Shown here: positions 16,413-26,500 of the stretch, piece after piece
Numbering within the stretch: the first letter of the stretch is position 1
Layout of the letters: the number at the start of each line of letters is the position of its first letter
From: Actinoplanes oblitus
Lineage (GTDB): Bacteria; Actinomycetota; Actinomycetes; Mycobacteriales; Micromonosporaceae
Assembly: GCF_030252345.1 (NCBI RefSeq)
Contig: NZ_CP126980.1
Coordinates: 2,681,501 to 2,745,500 of the forward strand
Reading direction: 5' to 3'
Length of the DNA stretch: 64,000 nt
The notes under the pieces: generated by a model
The model's database searches: none
The model's input: only the letters and a program-made list of their open reading frames with translations
Told to the model about the DNA's origin: nothing
Made by a program: the position numbers and the translations under genes

Positions 16413-17294
16413 GTGAAGAATCGCGGATACGCCGTCTATCTCATCCCCGGCATCGTCGCCTCCACCGCGGTGATCATCGTCCCGCTGGTGATGACGATCT
16501 ACATCAGCTTCACCAAGTGGACCGGGATCGGCAGCCCTCGCTGGGTCGGTGTCGAGAACTACACCCGGCTCTTCGAGGACGCCAACTTCTGGGCGTCGTT
16601 CGGGCACATCCTGCTGCTGATCATCGCGATGGCGGTGGTGCCCACCTTCCTCGGCTTGGTCCTGGCCGCGGTCCTGTTCGACTACGTGGCCAAACGGTTC
16701 TCCGACCGGTGGGCCTCGGCGCTGCGGTCCGGCTACTACCTGCCGCAGGTGCTGCCGGTCGCGGTCACCGGCATCATCTGGGGCTGGATCCTGCACCCGA
16801 GTTACGGCGCGCTGAACCGGATCCTGGCGGCGGCTGGGCTCGGCTCGCTGGCCCGCAACTGGCTCGGTGACCCGAAGTACGCCCTGTACAGCGTGATGGC
16901 CGTGATGATCTGGTTCCAGCTCGGCTATCCGATCGTCATGTTCATGTCCGGGCTGCAGCGCATCGACCCGGAGCTCTACGAGGCGGCCGACCTGGACGGC
17001 GCGACCTGGTGGCAGCGGTTCCGGAAGATCACCATCGCGATGATCCGGCCCGAGCTGTACGTGGTCCTGGTGACCACCACCATCGCCTCGCTCAAGATCT
17101 TCGGGCAGATCTTCGTGCTGACCCGCGGCGGCCCGAGCAACGCGACGCTGGTGCCGTCCTACTTCGCCTACAAGAACTTCTTCGAGAAGGCCCAGGTCGG
17201 GTACGGCTCGGCGATCTCCACGGTGCTCACCGTGCTGATCGTCGTGCTGGCCTTCGTCTTCCTGCGCCTGCAGAACCGTGCCGAGCGGAGCTGA
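16413..17294 (+). CDS. Sugar ABC transporter permease (MalF-type)
   Basis: A 293-residue integral membrane protein with about six hydrophobic segments. The cytoplasmic EAA loop (EAADLDGATWWQRFRKITIA, about residues 190-209) is the ATPase docking site of binding-protein-dependent permeases. The start is GTG at 16413 after GAAAGG. It forms the transmembrane channel with the next gene product. The gene ends seven bases before the second permease, so the two are translationally close. Sequence places it in the carbohydrate uptake (CUT1) group, consistent with the family-1 binding protein upstream. Confidence 0.9.
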   Translation: MKNRGYAVYLIPGIVASTAVIIVPLVMTIYISFTKWTGIGSPRWVGVENYTRLFEDANFWASFGHILLLIIAMAVVPTFLGLVLAAVLFDYVAKRFSDRWASALRSGYYLPQVLPVAVTGIIWGWILHPSYGALNRILAAAGLGSLARNWLGDPKYALYSVMAVMIWFQLGYPIVMFMSGLQRIDPELYEAADLDGATWWQRFRKITIAMIRPELYVVLVTTTIASLKIFGQIFVLTRGGPSNATLVPSYFAYKNFFEKAQVGYGSAISTVLTVLIVVLAFVFLRLQNRAERS

Positions 17295-17300
17295 TGACCG

Positions 17301-18182
17301 ATGACTGTCACCGCCACCCGGGCGCCGGAACGTCGTACCGAAACCCCACAACCGTCGCGGGAGCGGCGGCCGGGCCGCTTCCTCATCCTGGCCGGCCTGC
17401 TCGTCCTGCTGCTGCTGATGGTCGCGCCGCTGCTGGTGGTCGCGGTCAACGCGGTCAAGAGCCCGGCCGACTACGCGTCGCACGGGCCGCTGTCGGTGCC
17501 CGATCATCTGTACTGGACGGGCATCGTCGACTTCTGGAACCGGGTCGACTTCGGACTCAAGCTCTGGAACAGCTTCCTCACCAGCCTGGTGGTGGCGGTG
17601 CTGGCGGTGATCCTGTCGGTGTTCAACGCGTACGCGCTGGGCATCGGCCGGGTCAAGGGCCGGATCTGGTTCCTGGTCTTCTTCCTGGTCGCCAACCTGT
17701 TGCCGCAGGAGGTGCTGGTCTACCCGCTCTACTACCTGGCCAAGCAGCTCGGCCTCTACGACAGCCTGTTCTCGATCATCATCATCTTCACCGTCGTCCA
17801 GAGCGCCTTCGGCACCTACCTGCTCACCTCGGTCTACACCGAGTTCCCCAAGGAACTGCTGGAGGCGGCGGCGATCGACGGCGCCGGCCGGTGGCGGGCC
17901 CTCTGGCGGGTGGTGGTGCCGGTCAGCCGCCCGACCCTCGCGGTGCTGTTCACGTTCTTCTTCATCTGGACGTGGAACGAGTTCTTCCTGCCGCTGATCT
18001 TCCTGATCTCCAACGACAACCAGACCGTCCCGGTGGCCCTGGGTGTGCTCCAGGGCGACCGGATGATGGACGCCACGACCACCAGCGCCTCCGCGCTGAT
18101 CGGCATCGTCCCGGCGATGGTCTTCTTCCTGATCTTCCAGCGGACCCTCACGCGCGGCATCGCCGCCGGCGCCATCAAGTGA
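17301..18182 (+). CDS. Sugar ABC transporter permease (MalG-type)
   Basis: The second permease, 293 residues. A Pro/Arg-rich cytoplasmic N-terminus of about 30 residues precedes the first membrane segment (FLILAGLLVLLLLMVAPLLV). The EAA loop is EAAAIDGAGRWRALWRVVVP (about 191-210). The C-terminus RTLTRGIAAGAIK is typical of MalG-type permeases. It pairs with the upstream permease for oligosaccharide import, and the GH31 alpha-xylosidase follows 19 bp later in the same operon. Confidence 0.9.
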   Translation: MTVTATRAPERRTETPQPSRERRPGRFLILAGLLVLLLLMVAPLLVVAVNAVKSPADYASHGPLSVPDHLYWTGIVDFWNRVDFGLKLWNSFLTSLVVAVLAVILSVFNAYALGIGRVKGRIWFLVFFLVANLLPQEVLVYPLYYLAKQLGLYDSLFSIIIIFTVVQSAFGTYLLTSVYTEFPKELLEAAAIDGAGRWRALWRVVVPVSRPTLAVLFTFFFIWTWNEFFLPLIFLISNDNQTVPVALGVLQGDRMMDATTTSASALIGIVPAMVFFLIFQRTLTRGIAAGAIK

Positions 18183-18201
18183 TCTTTAGAAAAGGACACA
18201 C

Positions 18202-20451
18202 ATGAAGTTCACCGACGGTTACTGGCGTAAGCGCGACGGCCTCACTGTTCTGCATCCCGCCCACCATCTGGACAGCGTCCCGGGACCGGACTCGCTCACC
18301 GTGTACGCCGCCACCAAGCGTATTCAGGACCGGGGGGACACCCTCGACGCTCCGCTGATCACGGTCACCCTGTCCGCGCCGATGGACGACGTCATCCGGG
18401 TCACCATCGAGCACTTCCAGGGTGGCGTACCGAAGAGTCCGGTCTTCCCGATCACGGCCGCGGCGGCCGACGTCGCGGTCTCCGAGACCGAGTTCACCTC
18501 CGGCGCGCTGACCGCCCGGGTGAACACCGGCGACCACTGGGGGCTGGATTTCCTGGCCGGCGGCAAGCGGATCACCGGGAGCGGCTGGAAGGGGATGGGC
18601 GTCGTCTCCGGTGCCGCCGGTGACTTCGTGCACGAGCAGCTCGATCTGGGGGTCGGCGAGGTCGTCTACGGCCTCGGTGAGCGCTTCGGGCCGCTGATCA
18701 AGAACGGCCAGAGCATCGACATCTGGAACGAGGACGGCGGCACCAGCAGCGAGCAGTCCTACAAGAACGTCCCGTTCTACCTCACCAACGCCGGCTACGG
18801 CGTCCTGGTCGACCACCCCGGCAAGGTCTCCTTCGAGGTGGCCTCCGAGATGGTCACCCGCACCCAGTTCAGCGTGGCCGGGCAGGCGCTGTCCTACCTG
18901 GTGATCCACGGCCCGACGCCGGCCGACGTGATCCGCAGGTACACCGCGCTGACCGGGCGGCCCGCGCTGCCGCCGGCCTGGTCCTTCGGACTCTGGCTGA
19001 CCACCTCGTTCACCACCTCCTACGACGAGGAGACGGTGAACAAGTTCGTCGACGGCATGGCCGACAGGGACCTGCCACTATCGGTCTTCCACTTCGACAC
19101 GTTCTGGATGCGCGAATTCAACTGGTGTGACTTCGAGTGGGACACCCGGATCTTCCCGGACCCGGCCGGCATGTTGAAGCGCCTCGCCGGCAAGGGCCTC
19201 AAGGTCTGCCTCTGGATCAACCCCTACATCGCGCAACGCTCACCGCTGTTCGCCGAGGGGAAGGCGAACGGCTTCCTGGTCCGCACGACGAACGGTGACG
19301 TGTGGCAATGGGACCGGTGGCAGGCCGGGATGGCCCTGGTCGACTTCACCAATCCGGCGGCGCGGGAATGGTACGCGTCGAAGCTGCGCGCGCTCGTCGA
19401 GATGGGCGTCGACGCGTTCAAGTCGGACTTCGGCGAGCGCATCCCGGTCGACGGCATCGTGTGGCACGACGGGTCCGACCCGGAGCGGATGCACAACTAC
19501 TACACGCAGATCTACAACCAGGTGGTCTTCGACGTGCTGCGGGAGGCCAAGGGGGAGGGCGAGGCGGTGCTCTTCGCCCGCTCGGCGACTGTCGGCGGCC
19601 AGCAGTTCCCGGTGCACTGGGGTGGCGACAACACCGGCTCGTTCGAGTCGATGGCGGAGAGCCTGCGCGGCGGGCTGTCGCTGATGTCGTCCGGGTTCGG
19701 GTTCTGGAGTCACGACATCGGCGGGTTCGAGGGGCTGCCCGACCCGGCGGTGTTCAAGCGGTGGGTGGCGTTCGGGCTGCTCTCCTCGCACAGCCGGTTG
19801 CACGGGTCGAAGTCGTACCGGGTGCCGTGGAACTTCGACGAGGAGGCGGTCGACGTGCTCCGCTCGTTCACCCACCTCAAGTACCGGCTGATGCCGTACC
19901 TGTTCGGCGCGGCCCGCGAGGCGCACCTGACCGGCCTGCCGGTGATGCGGCCGATGGTCCTCGGGTTCCCGGACGACCCGGCGGTCACCTACCTGGACCG
20001 GCAGTACCTGCTCGGCGGGGACCTGCTGGTGGCACCGGTGTTCAGCGCCTCGGGGGAGGTGTCGTACTACGTGCCGGCCGGGCGGTGGACCCACTACCTG
20101 ACCGGCGAGGTCGTCGAGGGGCCGGGCTGGGTGCGCGAGACGCACGGCTTCGACAGCGTGCCGCTGCTGGTCCGGCCGGGCGCGGTGATCCCGGTGGGCG
20201 CCCGCCAGGACCGGCCGGACTACGACTACCGGGACGGGGTGACCCTGCGACTGTTCGATCCGTCCTTCGACCGCACCGCCGTCGTCGTCCCCGGCCCGGC
20301 CGGCGCCGACACGGTGTTCACCGTGGTCCGCGCGGGTGACGAGGTTCGGGTGGGGCGCAGCGGCGAGGCCCTGCCGTGGCGGGTCCGGCTGGGTGACGAG
20401 GTCACCGAGCTGGCCGCCGATCAGGACGGCTGCACCCTGACCCTGGGCTAG
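18202..20451 (+). CDS. yicI: GH31 alpha-xylosidase (YicI-type)
   Basis: A 749-residue cytoplasmic glycoside hydrolase of family 31. The nucleophile is Asp409 in KSDFGERIP and the acid/base Asp476 in VHWGGDNTG, in the arrangement of E. coli YicI; the KSDFGER form is typical of alpha-xylosidases rather than maltases. The N-terminal beta-sandwich, TIM barrel and C-terminal beta domains are all present and the length is normal. It would release xylose from alpha-xylosides such as isoprimeverose. The GAAAAGGA site before the ATG is good. It ends the LacI-controlled operon. With the exported GH3 enzyme and the importer, it suggests breakdown of xyloglucan-type oligosaccharides. Confidence 0.88.
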   Translation: MKFTDGYWRKRDGLTVLHPAHHLDSVPGPDSLTVYAATKRIQDRGDTLDAPLITVTLSAPMDDVIRVTIEHFQGGVPKSPVFPITAAAADVAVSETEFTSGALTARVNTGDHWGLDFLAGGKRITGSGWKGMGVVSGAAGDFVHEQLDLGVGEVVYGLGERFGPLIKNGQSIDIWNEDGGTSSEQSYKNVPFYLTNAGYGVLVDHPGKVSFEVASEMVTRTQFSVAGQALSYLVIHGPTPADVIRRYTALTGRPALPPAWSFGLWLTTSFTTSYDEETVNKFVDGMADRDLPLSVFHFDTFWMREFNWCDFEWDTRIFPDPAGMLKRLAGKGLKVCLWINPYIAQRSPLFAEGKANGFLVRTTNGDVWQWDRWQAGMALVDFTNPAAREWYASKLRALVEMGVDAFKSDFGERIPVDGIVWHDGSDPERMHNYYTQIYNQVVFDVLREAKGEGEAVLFARSATVGGQQFPVHWGGDNTGSFESMAESLRGGLSLMSSGFGFWSHDIGGFEGLPDPAVFKRWVAFGLLSSHSRLHGSKSYRVPWNFDEEAVDVLRSFTHLKYRLMPYLFGAAREAHLTGLPVMRPMVLGFPDDPAVTYLDRQYLLGGDLLVAPVFSASGEVSYYVPAGRWTHYLTGEVVEGPGWVRETHGFDSVPLLVRPGAVIPVGARQDRPDYDYRDGVTLRLFDPSFDRTAVVVPGPAGADTVFTVVRAGDEVRVGRSGEALPWRVRLGDEVTELAADQDGCTLTLG

Positions 20452-20453
20452 CT

Positions 20454-20488
20454 GTGACCGGCGGGGCCCATCGGGCTCCGCCGGTCAC
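20454..20488. terminator. Bidirectional terminator between alpha-xylosidase and NACHT genes
   Basis: A 16-bp stem, GTGACCGGCGGGGCCC (20454-20469) with GGGCTCCGCCGGTCAC (20473-20488), with one G-T pair and a 3-base loop. It begins three bases after the alpha-xylosidase stop and covers the stop codon of the convergent NACHT gene at 20485. Confidence 0.85.
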
Positions 20489-23400
20489 TCCGGTCCGCCG
20501 GGAATCCGGCCCACCGTCTCGATGATCTCCGGATCGTCCCGGAACCGGGTGAGCATCCAGCTCGCCGCCTTCGACAGCGGCTCGCGCACCCGCGGCCGGT
20601 CCACTCGCGCAAGGCGCCTCGCCACCTCGGCGGCCAGTGTCGCGGTGATCTGGTCGTCGGCACGGAGCCGGTGCAGAACCAGCGACCCGTATCGGATGTA
20701 GTCGTCGTCACCCCACGGCGGGAAGTCGGAGGCGGCGATCTCGGCGCAGCGGCGGTAGCCCTCCGCTGTCGGGCGCAGCCACAGATCCAGCAGAGCGTGC
20801 GCGGCGGCCACCGAGCTGTCCCCGGACATCCGCACGAAGGTGTTGACGGCGACGTCCAACGAGCCGGCCAGCGGCTCCACCGCGTGGTTGAGCACGTCCG
20901 CCTCCGGGTCGCAGAGCAGATTGGCGCGGCGGCGCATCATCTCCGGACCGAGGTTGTAGTACGTGGAGGCGCGATAGGGACTGTCGCGCAACACCCCGAA
21001 CGTCCAGTCCGGGTCGATGGGCGGGGCGCCCGGTCCCGCGGAGAGGCGGAGCCGCAGGTCGCGCCGGTCGCCGTCCCAGAACCGCTCGGCGTCGATCGTG
21101 TCGACCAGGCCGGTCCAGCCGTCCGGGCCGAGCTGGGAACACCACAGCATCGCCTGCGCGCGCCAGGGGAGAGCCATGTCCCCGTGCTCGGGGTAGAGCC
21201 GGCTGACCAGGATCGGGCCGTCGACGCAGAGCAGGAGCAGCAGCAGGTTCGCGGAGTAGGCGGCATACCGCGCGGGCTCGCCCGGGGACAGCGGGCGGTA
21301 GCCGGCGAACAGACTTCCCGGCGGGGTGTGGTTGACGTTGCGGTAGAGCCGGGTCAGCACCGCGGCGAGCACCTGCCGCTCCGCCTGGTCGACCGGCTGC
21401 GCCATCAGCTCCAGGAACTCGATGATCGCACCCCGGACGCTGAGCGGCTGGAACGACAGCAGCGCGCGCAGCAGGTCGTCGTCGGCCGGGGCGGAGCCGA
21501 ACGCCATCGTCGAGGCGGCCTCCCGGGCGGCCATGTCGCGCAGCACCTGCCAGGTGAGACGGGCCACCAGGAACTCGCCGAAGGTGGCGTGCAGGAACTC
21601 GTACGTCGCCAGGCGGGCGCCGTCCCGCGCGGCCCGCGCCCGGTGGATGAAGAAGAACCGGCCGAGGGTCAGCTCGGCGCCGCCCAGCGGGGTGCGCAGG
21701 TCGGCGCCGGCCGGCGGACGGCCCGGCCCGAGCAGCGCCAGCAGGTCCCGCTCCAGGTCGCTCTCGGTCACCCAGAGCGCCGCCCGGTTCACCATGGCGA
21801 ACGCCACCACCGACAGCCGCCGCAGCTCGCTCTCGACGGCGGCCGGCACCGCCGGCTCGGGAAGACCGGGCCGTTGCTTGGCGATCTCCCGGCCGGCGAA
21901 GGTGCGCAGCAACCGCTCGTAGAGCTGGTCGGCGCGCAGGTCGGCGCCGAGCCGCTGCAGCGCGTTGCCGTCCGCGTCGTAGAGCGCGAGCATCAGCAAC
22001 AGCAGCGGCTGCCCGGCGAGGTCCCGGTGGGCGAGCACCGCCTCGGCGGCGAGCGGCGCCAAGCCCCTCGACGCGAAGTTCCGCGCGTTGACGGTGTTCC
22101 AGATGTCCAGCCAGGCGGTGATCCGTTCGTCGTCGAAGGGCTCCAGACGCAGGGCCACGGACTCCTGCGGCGCCCGCGCCCGGTCGGCGACCGCGAGCCG
22201 GCTGGTCACGATCACCGCGACCGGGCGGCCCTGCCCCGCCTCCCGCTCCTGGAAGCGCGCCACCCGCACCAGGTAGTCGGTCTGGCTCACACCGGCCGCC
22301 TGCAGCAACTCGTCGAAGCCGTCGAGCAGGACGACCGGCATCGCATCGCCCGCCGAACGCGCCAGAGCCGGCCACTCGACGCGCTCGCCGGTGGCCGCGC
22401 GGATCGCGTACTCGATCTGGTCCTGCACGCTCTCGGCGGCCGGGACGTCGCGCAGGACGACCCGGACCGGCAGGAAGTCGGCGGCCGGCAGGCGGGCCGC
22501 GAGGATCCGGGTGAGCACCGACTTGCCGGAGCCCGGCTGCCCGAGCACCAGCAGCGGTGCGCGGACCGCCCGCGGCGAGGTCAGGTGCCCGATCAGGAAC
22601 TCCTGCAGGTCGTCGCGGACCGGGAAGCCGGCCCACCAGGACTCCTCGCTCAACGGGCCGGCGGAGGTGACCGCGGCGACCCGGAACCGGGGCGGCACGT
22701 AGCCCGCGCCGAGCTCCGGCACTCCGATACCGTCCGGCACGTCACCCGACTCGACGATCTGCTTGCCCAGCTCGGCGCGGTACGCGCGGGCCAGGCCGGC
22801 CCGGCGCTGGTCCGGCGCCCGGCCGGTGGAGATGGCCAGCAGCGTCTCCTCGAGCCCGGCCAGGGCCGCCCGGGTGGCCCGGTGCTCCCGCTGACCGGCC
22901 CAGAAGGCGACCTCGGGGAAGTCCGCCGCCAGCCGCCGGAACGACTCCTCGTAACGCCGGCAGGCTCGCTCGGGCAGCTGGGCCAGCGCGTCGGCGAACT
23001 GCTTGCGCTGGGCGTGGGTGAGACGCTCGCCGACGGCGAGACCGTCGACGAACCGGCTGACCGCCTGGGCCATGTATCGATAGTGGTCGTGCAGCTCCGG
23101 CAGGTAGTCCTCGGGCGCCTCCGCCGGCGAGGGGAGCATGATGTCGGCCTCGTTCAGGCGGTCCCGGAAGTCGAGCGCGTCGCCGCCGCTGAGGCGCAGA
23201 CGGTCCGCGTCGGTCAGTCCGAGATCCCGGAACGGGACGGGCAGGTCGGCGTCGGCAAGGGCCGCGAAGAAGGCGGTGACCACGATGACCGTGTGGGCGG
23301 CCTCGAGCCGCCGGGTCCGGCTGTGGCGGGACAGGCCGCCGCGGCGCTCGGCGAACGCGCGGACCAGGTCGTGGCCCAGCCGGACCAGCTCCGCCTTGGC

Positions 23401-23556
23401 GTCGAAGAGCCCGAGCAGCGCCGGCACCGCCGGGGTCGCGGCCAGCAGCACCCCACCGACGATGTCGTCGAGGGCGGCGACGACCTTGCTGTCCTGGCCG
23501 CCGAGCAGCCGGACCGCGTCCGCGTAGCTGAGGGAGCGAGCCATGCCGTCCATCAT
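20485..23556 (-). CDS. NACHT-domain NTPase, NNH7-type N-terminus (copy A)
   Basis: A 1023-residue STAND-class ATPase. Residues about 10-215 form an all-helical N-terminal domain (AVRLLGGQDSKVVAAL and following) that I match from memory to the NACHT N-terminal helical domain 7 family. The NACHT module has Walker A GQPGSGKS (339-346), an extended Walker B LLDGFDELL (410-418), a TSR sensor, and a winged-helix-like region around the GRFFFIHRA and YEFLHATFGEFLVARL motifs (about 625-665). The C-terminal 350 residues are helical and would be the sensor. Such proteins are bacterial relatives of animal NLRs, and several act in anti-phage immunity; that role is inferred here. It lies 37 bp downstream of a close paralogue, probably in one operon. 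Start ATG at 23556, or 23544; the ribosome site is weak. Confidence 0.88.
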   Translation of the reverse strand: MMDGMARSLSYADAVRLLGGQDSKVVAALDDIVGGVLLAATPAVPALLGLFDAKAELVRLGHDLVRAFAERRGGLSRHSRTRRLEAAHTVIVVTAFFAALADADLPVPFRDLGLTDADRLRLSGGDALDFRDRLNEADIMLPSPAEAPEDYLPELHDHYRYMAQAVSRFVDGLAVGERLTHAQRKQFADALAQLPERACRRYEESFRRLAADFPEVAFWAGQREHRATRAALAGLEETLLAISTGRAPDQRRAGLARAYRAELGKQIVESGDVPDGIGVPELGAGYVPPRFRVAAVTSAGPLSEESWWAGFPVRDDLQEFLIGHLTSPRAVRAPLLVLGQPGSGKSVLTRILAARLPAADFLPVRVVLRDVPAAESVQDQIEYAIRAATGERVEWPALARSAGDAMPVVLLDGFDELLQAAGVSQTDYLVRVARFQEREAGQGRPVAVIVTSRLAVADRARAPQESVALRLEPFDDERITAWLDIWNTVNARNFASRGLAPLAAEAVLAHRDLAGQPLLLLMLALYDADGNALQRLGADLRADQLYERLLRTFAGREIAKQRPGLPEPAVPAAVESELRRLSVVAFAMVNRAALWVTESDLERDLLALLGPGRPPAGADLRTPLGGAELTLGRFFFIHRARAARDGARLATYEFLHATFGEFLVARLTWQVLRDMAAREAASTMAFGSAPADDDLLRALLSFQPLSVRGAIIEFLELMAQPVDQAERQVLAAVLTRLYRNVNHTPPGSLFAGYRPLSPGEPARYAAYSANLLLLLLCVDGPILVSRLYPEHGDMALPWRAQAMLWCSQLGPDGWTGLVDTIDAERFWDGDRRDLRLRLSAGPGAPPIDPDWTFGVLRDSPYRASTYYNLGPEMMRRRANLLCDPEADVLNHAVEPLAGSLDVAVNTFVRMSGDSSVAAAHALLDLWLRPTAEGYRRCAEIAASDFPPWGDDDYIRYGSLVLHRLRADDQITATLAAEVARRLARVDRPRVREPLSKAASWMLTRFRDDPEIIETVGRIPGGPE

Positions 23557-23593
23557 GGTCCGGCCGAGGGCCCGCGCGCCTTTCGAACGAGGG

Positions 23594-26500
23594 TCATTGC
23601 AGCCGTCGGTGGATGCCTTTCACCCCGCGGCCGGCCCACTCGGCGATCATCTGTTGGGCGCGGTCGTCACCGGTCAGCGGTTCGGACTCCGCCAGCTGCC
23701 GGACGATCTCTCCGGCCGCCTCCGGCGGGATCGCCCGGAGCCCGGTCAGCAGCGTGGACAGCAGGTAGCGACAGGCCTCCTCGGACCAGGGCAGCCCGGC
23801 GGCCAGCAGGTCGGCCGTACGCCGGCAGGTCTCCGCCGACGGGTTCGCCCAGAGATCGACCAGGACGCGGGCGGCCGAGATCGTCCCGTCCCCGCCGCGG
23901 ACGAAGGAGTTGATCAGCGGGACGGGCACCTCGTCGAGCGGCGCCACGGCGTGGTGGACCATGTCCTCGAGGATGCTGCACTGGAAGTAGGCCTTCCGGC
24001 GGATCTGGTCGAAGTTCAGGTCGTCCAGCCGGAACGTGTCCGGTCGCGCGTCCGGGAACAGGTTGAAGGTCCACTCCGGCTCGAACGTGGGATCGGTGTG
24101 ACCGTGCAGGGCGAGCCGGAGGTCGCGGTGTCCGTCCACCAGGACCCGGCTCAGCCGGATGCGGTCCACCAGCCCGGTCCAGCCGTCGGAGCTGAGCAGG
24201 GCCCGCCACAGCAGGGTCTGCCCGTGCCAGGCGTCCACCGGGTCCGGCGGCTGCGGGTACAACTCGCTGCCGGACAGGACGTGGTCGCAGCAGAGCGCGA
24301 GCAGGAGCAGGTTCGCCGCGTAGACCGCGTAGCGGGCGGGCTCGCTCGGCGCCTGCGGGCGGTAGTCGGTGTAGCGCAGCCCGGGCGGCGTGTGGTTGAC
24401 CGCGCGGTAGAGGCGCACCAGCAGGTCCCGCAGCGACCGCCGCCGGTCGGGGTCGGCGGCGTCGGCCATCTGGCCGAGGAAGTCGAGGATCGGGCCCCGG
24501 GCGCTGAGCGGCTGGAACGACAGCAGCGCCCGCAGCAGGTCGTCCTCGGCGGGACCCGCGCCGAACGACATCGAGGACGCGGCGTCCCGGGCGCCCAGGT
24601 CGTTGAGCACCTGCCAGGTCAGACGGGCGACGAGGTACTCGCCGAAGGTGGCGTGCAGGAACTCGTACGTCTGGAAGGCGGTCTCGTCCGGCAGGGCCCG
24701 CGCGCGGTGGATGAAGAAGAAGCGGCCGAGCGTCAGCTCGGCCTCGGGCAGCGGCGCCCGCAGGCCGGCGGCGGTGGCCGTGCTCACCGGCCCGCAGATC
24801 TGCAGGGCGGCGAGGTCGCGGTCCAGGTCGGCCTCGGTGACCCACTGGACGGAGCGGTTGAACATCGCGAACGCCACCACCGACAGCCGGCGCAGCTCGT
24901 TCTCCACGGCGGCCCGCAGCTCCCGGTCGGGCAGGCCCTCCCGGTGCTTGCCGATCTCCCGGAGCGCGAAGCTGCGCAACAGCTGCTCGTAGAGCTCGTG
25001 GGCGCGCAGGTCGGCACCGGCGCGCTGCAGCGCGTTCCGGTCGGCGTCGTAGAGCGCGAGCATCAGCAGCAGCAGCGGCTGCCCGGTCAGGCCGCGGTGC
25101 TGGAGCACGGTCTCCGGCCGGAGCGGCTGAAGCCCGGCAGCGGCGAAGTTCGCGGCGTTGGTCCGGTTCCAGATGTCCAGCCAGGCGGTCACCCGCTCGT
25201 CGTCGAACGGCTCCAGGCGCAGGGCCACGGTCTCCTCGGGCGCGCGGGCCCGGTCGGCCACCGCGGTCCGGCTGGTGACGATGACCGCGACCGGGCGGCC
25301 CTGGTCGATCTCGCGGCGCTGGAACCTGGCGACCTTCATCAGGTAGTCGGTCTGGCTGACGCCGACGGCCTGCAGCAGCTCGTCGAAGCCGTCGAGCAGG
25401 ACGACCGGCATCGCGTCGCCGGCCGAGCGGGCCAGGGCCGGCCACTCGACGCGCTCGCCGGTGGCCTGGCGGATGGCGTACTCGATCTGGTCCTGCACCT
25501 CGTCGAGGACCGGGGTGTCGCGCAGGATGACGCGGATCGGCAGGAAGTCGGCGGCCGGCAGGCGGGCCGCGAGGATCCGGGTGAGCACCGACTTGCCGGA
25601 GCCGGGCTGCCCGAGCACCAGCAGGGGAGCGCGGACCGCCCGCGGCGAGGTCAGGTGCCCGATCAGGAACTCCTGCAGGTCGTCGCGGACCGGGGAACCG
25701 GCCCACCAGGACTCCTCGCTCACCCGGGCGGCGGCATGGACGTCGCCGGCCCGGAACCGGGGCGGCACGTAGCCCTCGCCGAGCTCCGGGACGCGGATGC
25801 CGTCCGGCACGTCACCCGACTCGACGATGCGCTTGCCCAGCTCGGCGCGGTACGCGCGGGCCAGGCCGGCCCGGCGCTGGTCCGGCGCCCGGCCGGTGGA
25901 GATGGCCAGCAGCGTCTCCTCGAGCCCGGCCAGCGCGGCGCGGGTGGCCCGGTGCTCCCGCTGGTTCGCCCAGCAGGCCACCTCGGGAAAGTCGACGATC
26001 AGCCGGCGGAGCGTCTCCTCGTAACGCGCCACCGCCCGGTCCGGGACGGCGGCCGTCGCGCCGGCGACCCGGTCCCGCTCGCCGGCGCTCAGCCGGTCCC
26101 AGACGTGCAGCCCGGTGCAGAACGCCAGGAAGACCTGTGCCAGCCCCTGGTAGTAGTTCCGCAGGTCGGCCGCGACGGCCTCGGGTGCCCGCACCGGTGA
26201 GCGGTCGAGCAGGGCCGCCGCGTCGAGACGGCCCGGGAAGGTGAGGAGTTCGGCGCGGCCGGCGAGCGATTCCTGCTCCTGGCCGGTCATCTCCAGCTCG
26301 TCGAACCGGAACGGCAGGCCGGCGTCCGCCATCGCCTCGAAGAACGCCGTCACGACGATGACCGTGTGCGCCGCCTGCAGCCGCTGGGTGCGGCTGAACC
26401 GGGACAGGCCGCTGCGCCGCTCGGCGAATCCGCGGACCAGGTCGTGGCCGAGCCGGACCAGCTCCGCCTTGGCGTCGAAGAGCCCGAGCAGCGCCGGCAC

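Noticed and set aside
20671..26200. Very long plus-strand frames opposite the NACHT genes
   Set aside because: They are complementary-strand shadows caused by high GC; the predicted proteins are Arg/Gln/Val/Gly-rich with no domains, while the minus strand has clear NACHT motifs.
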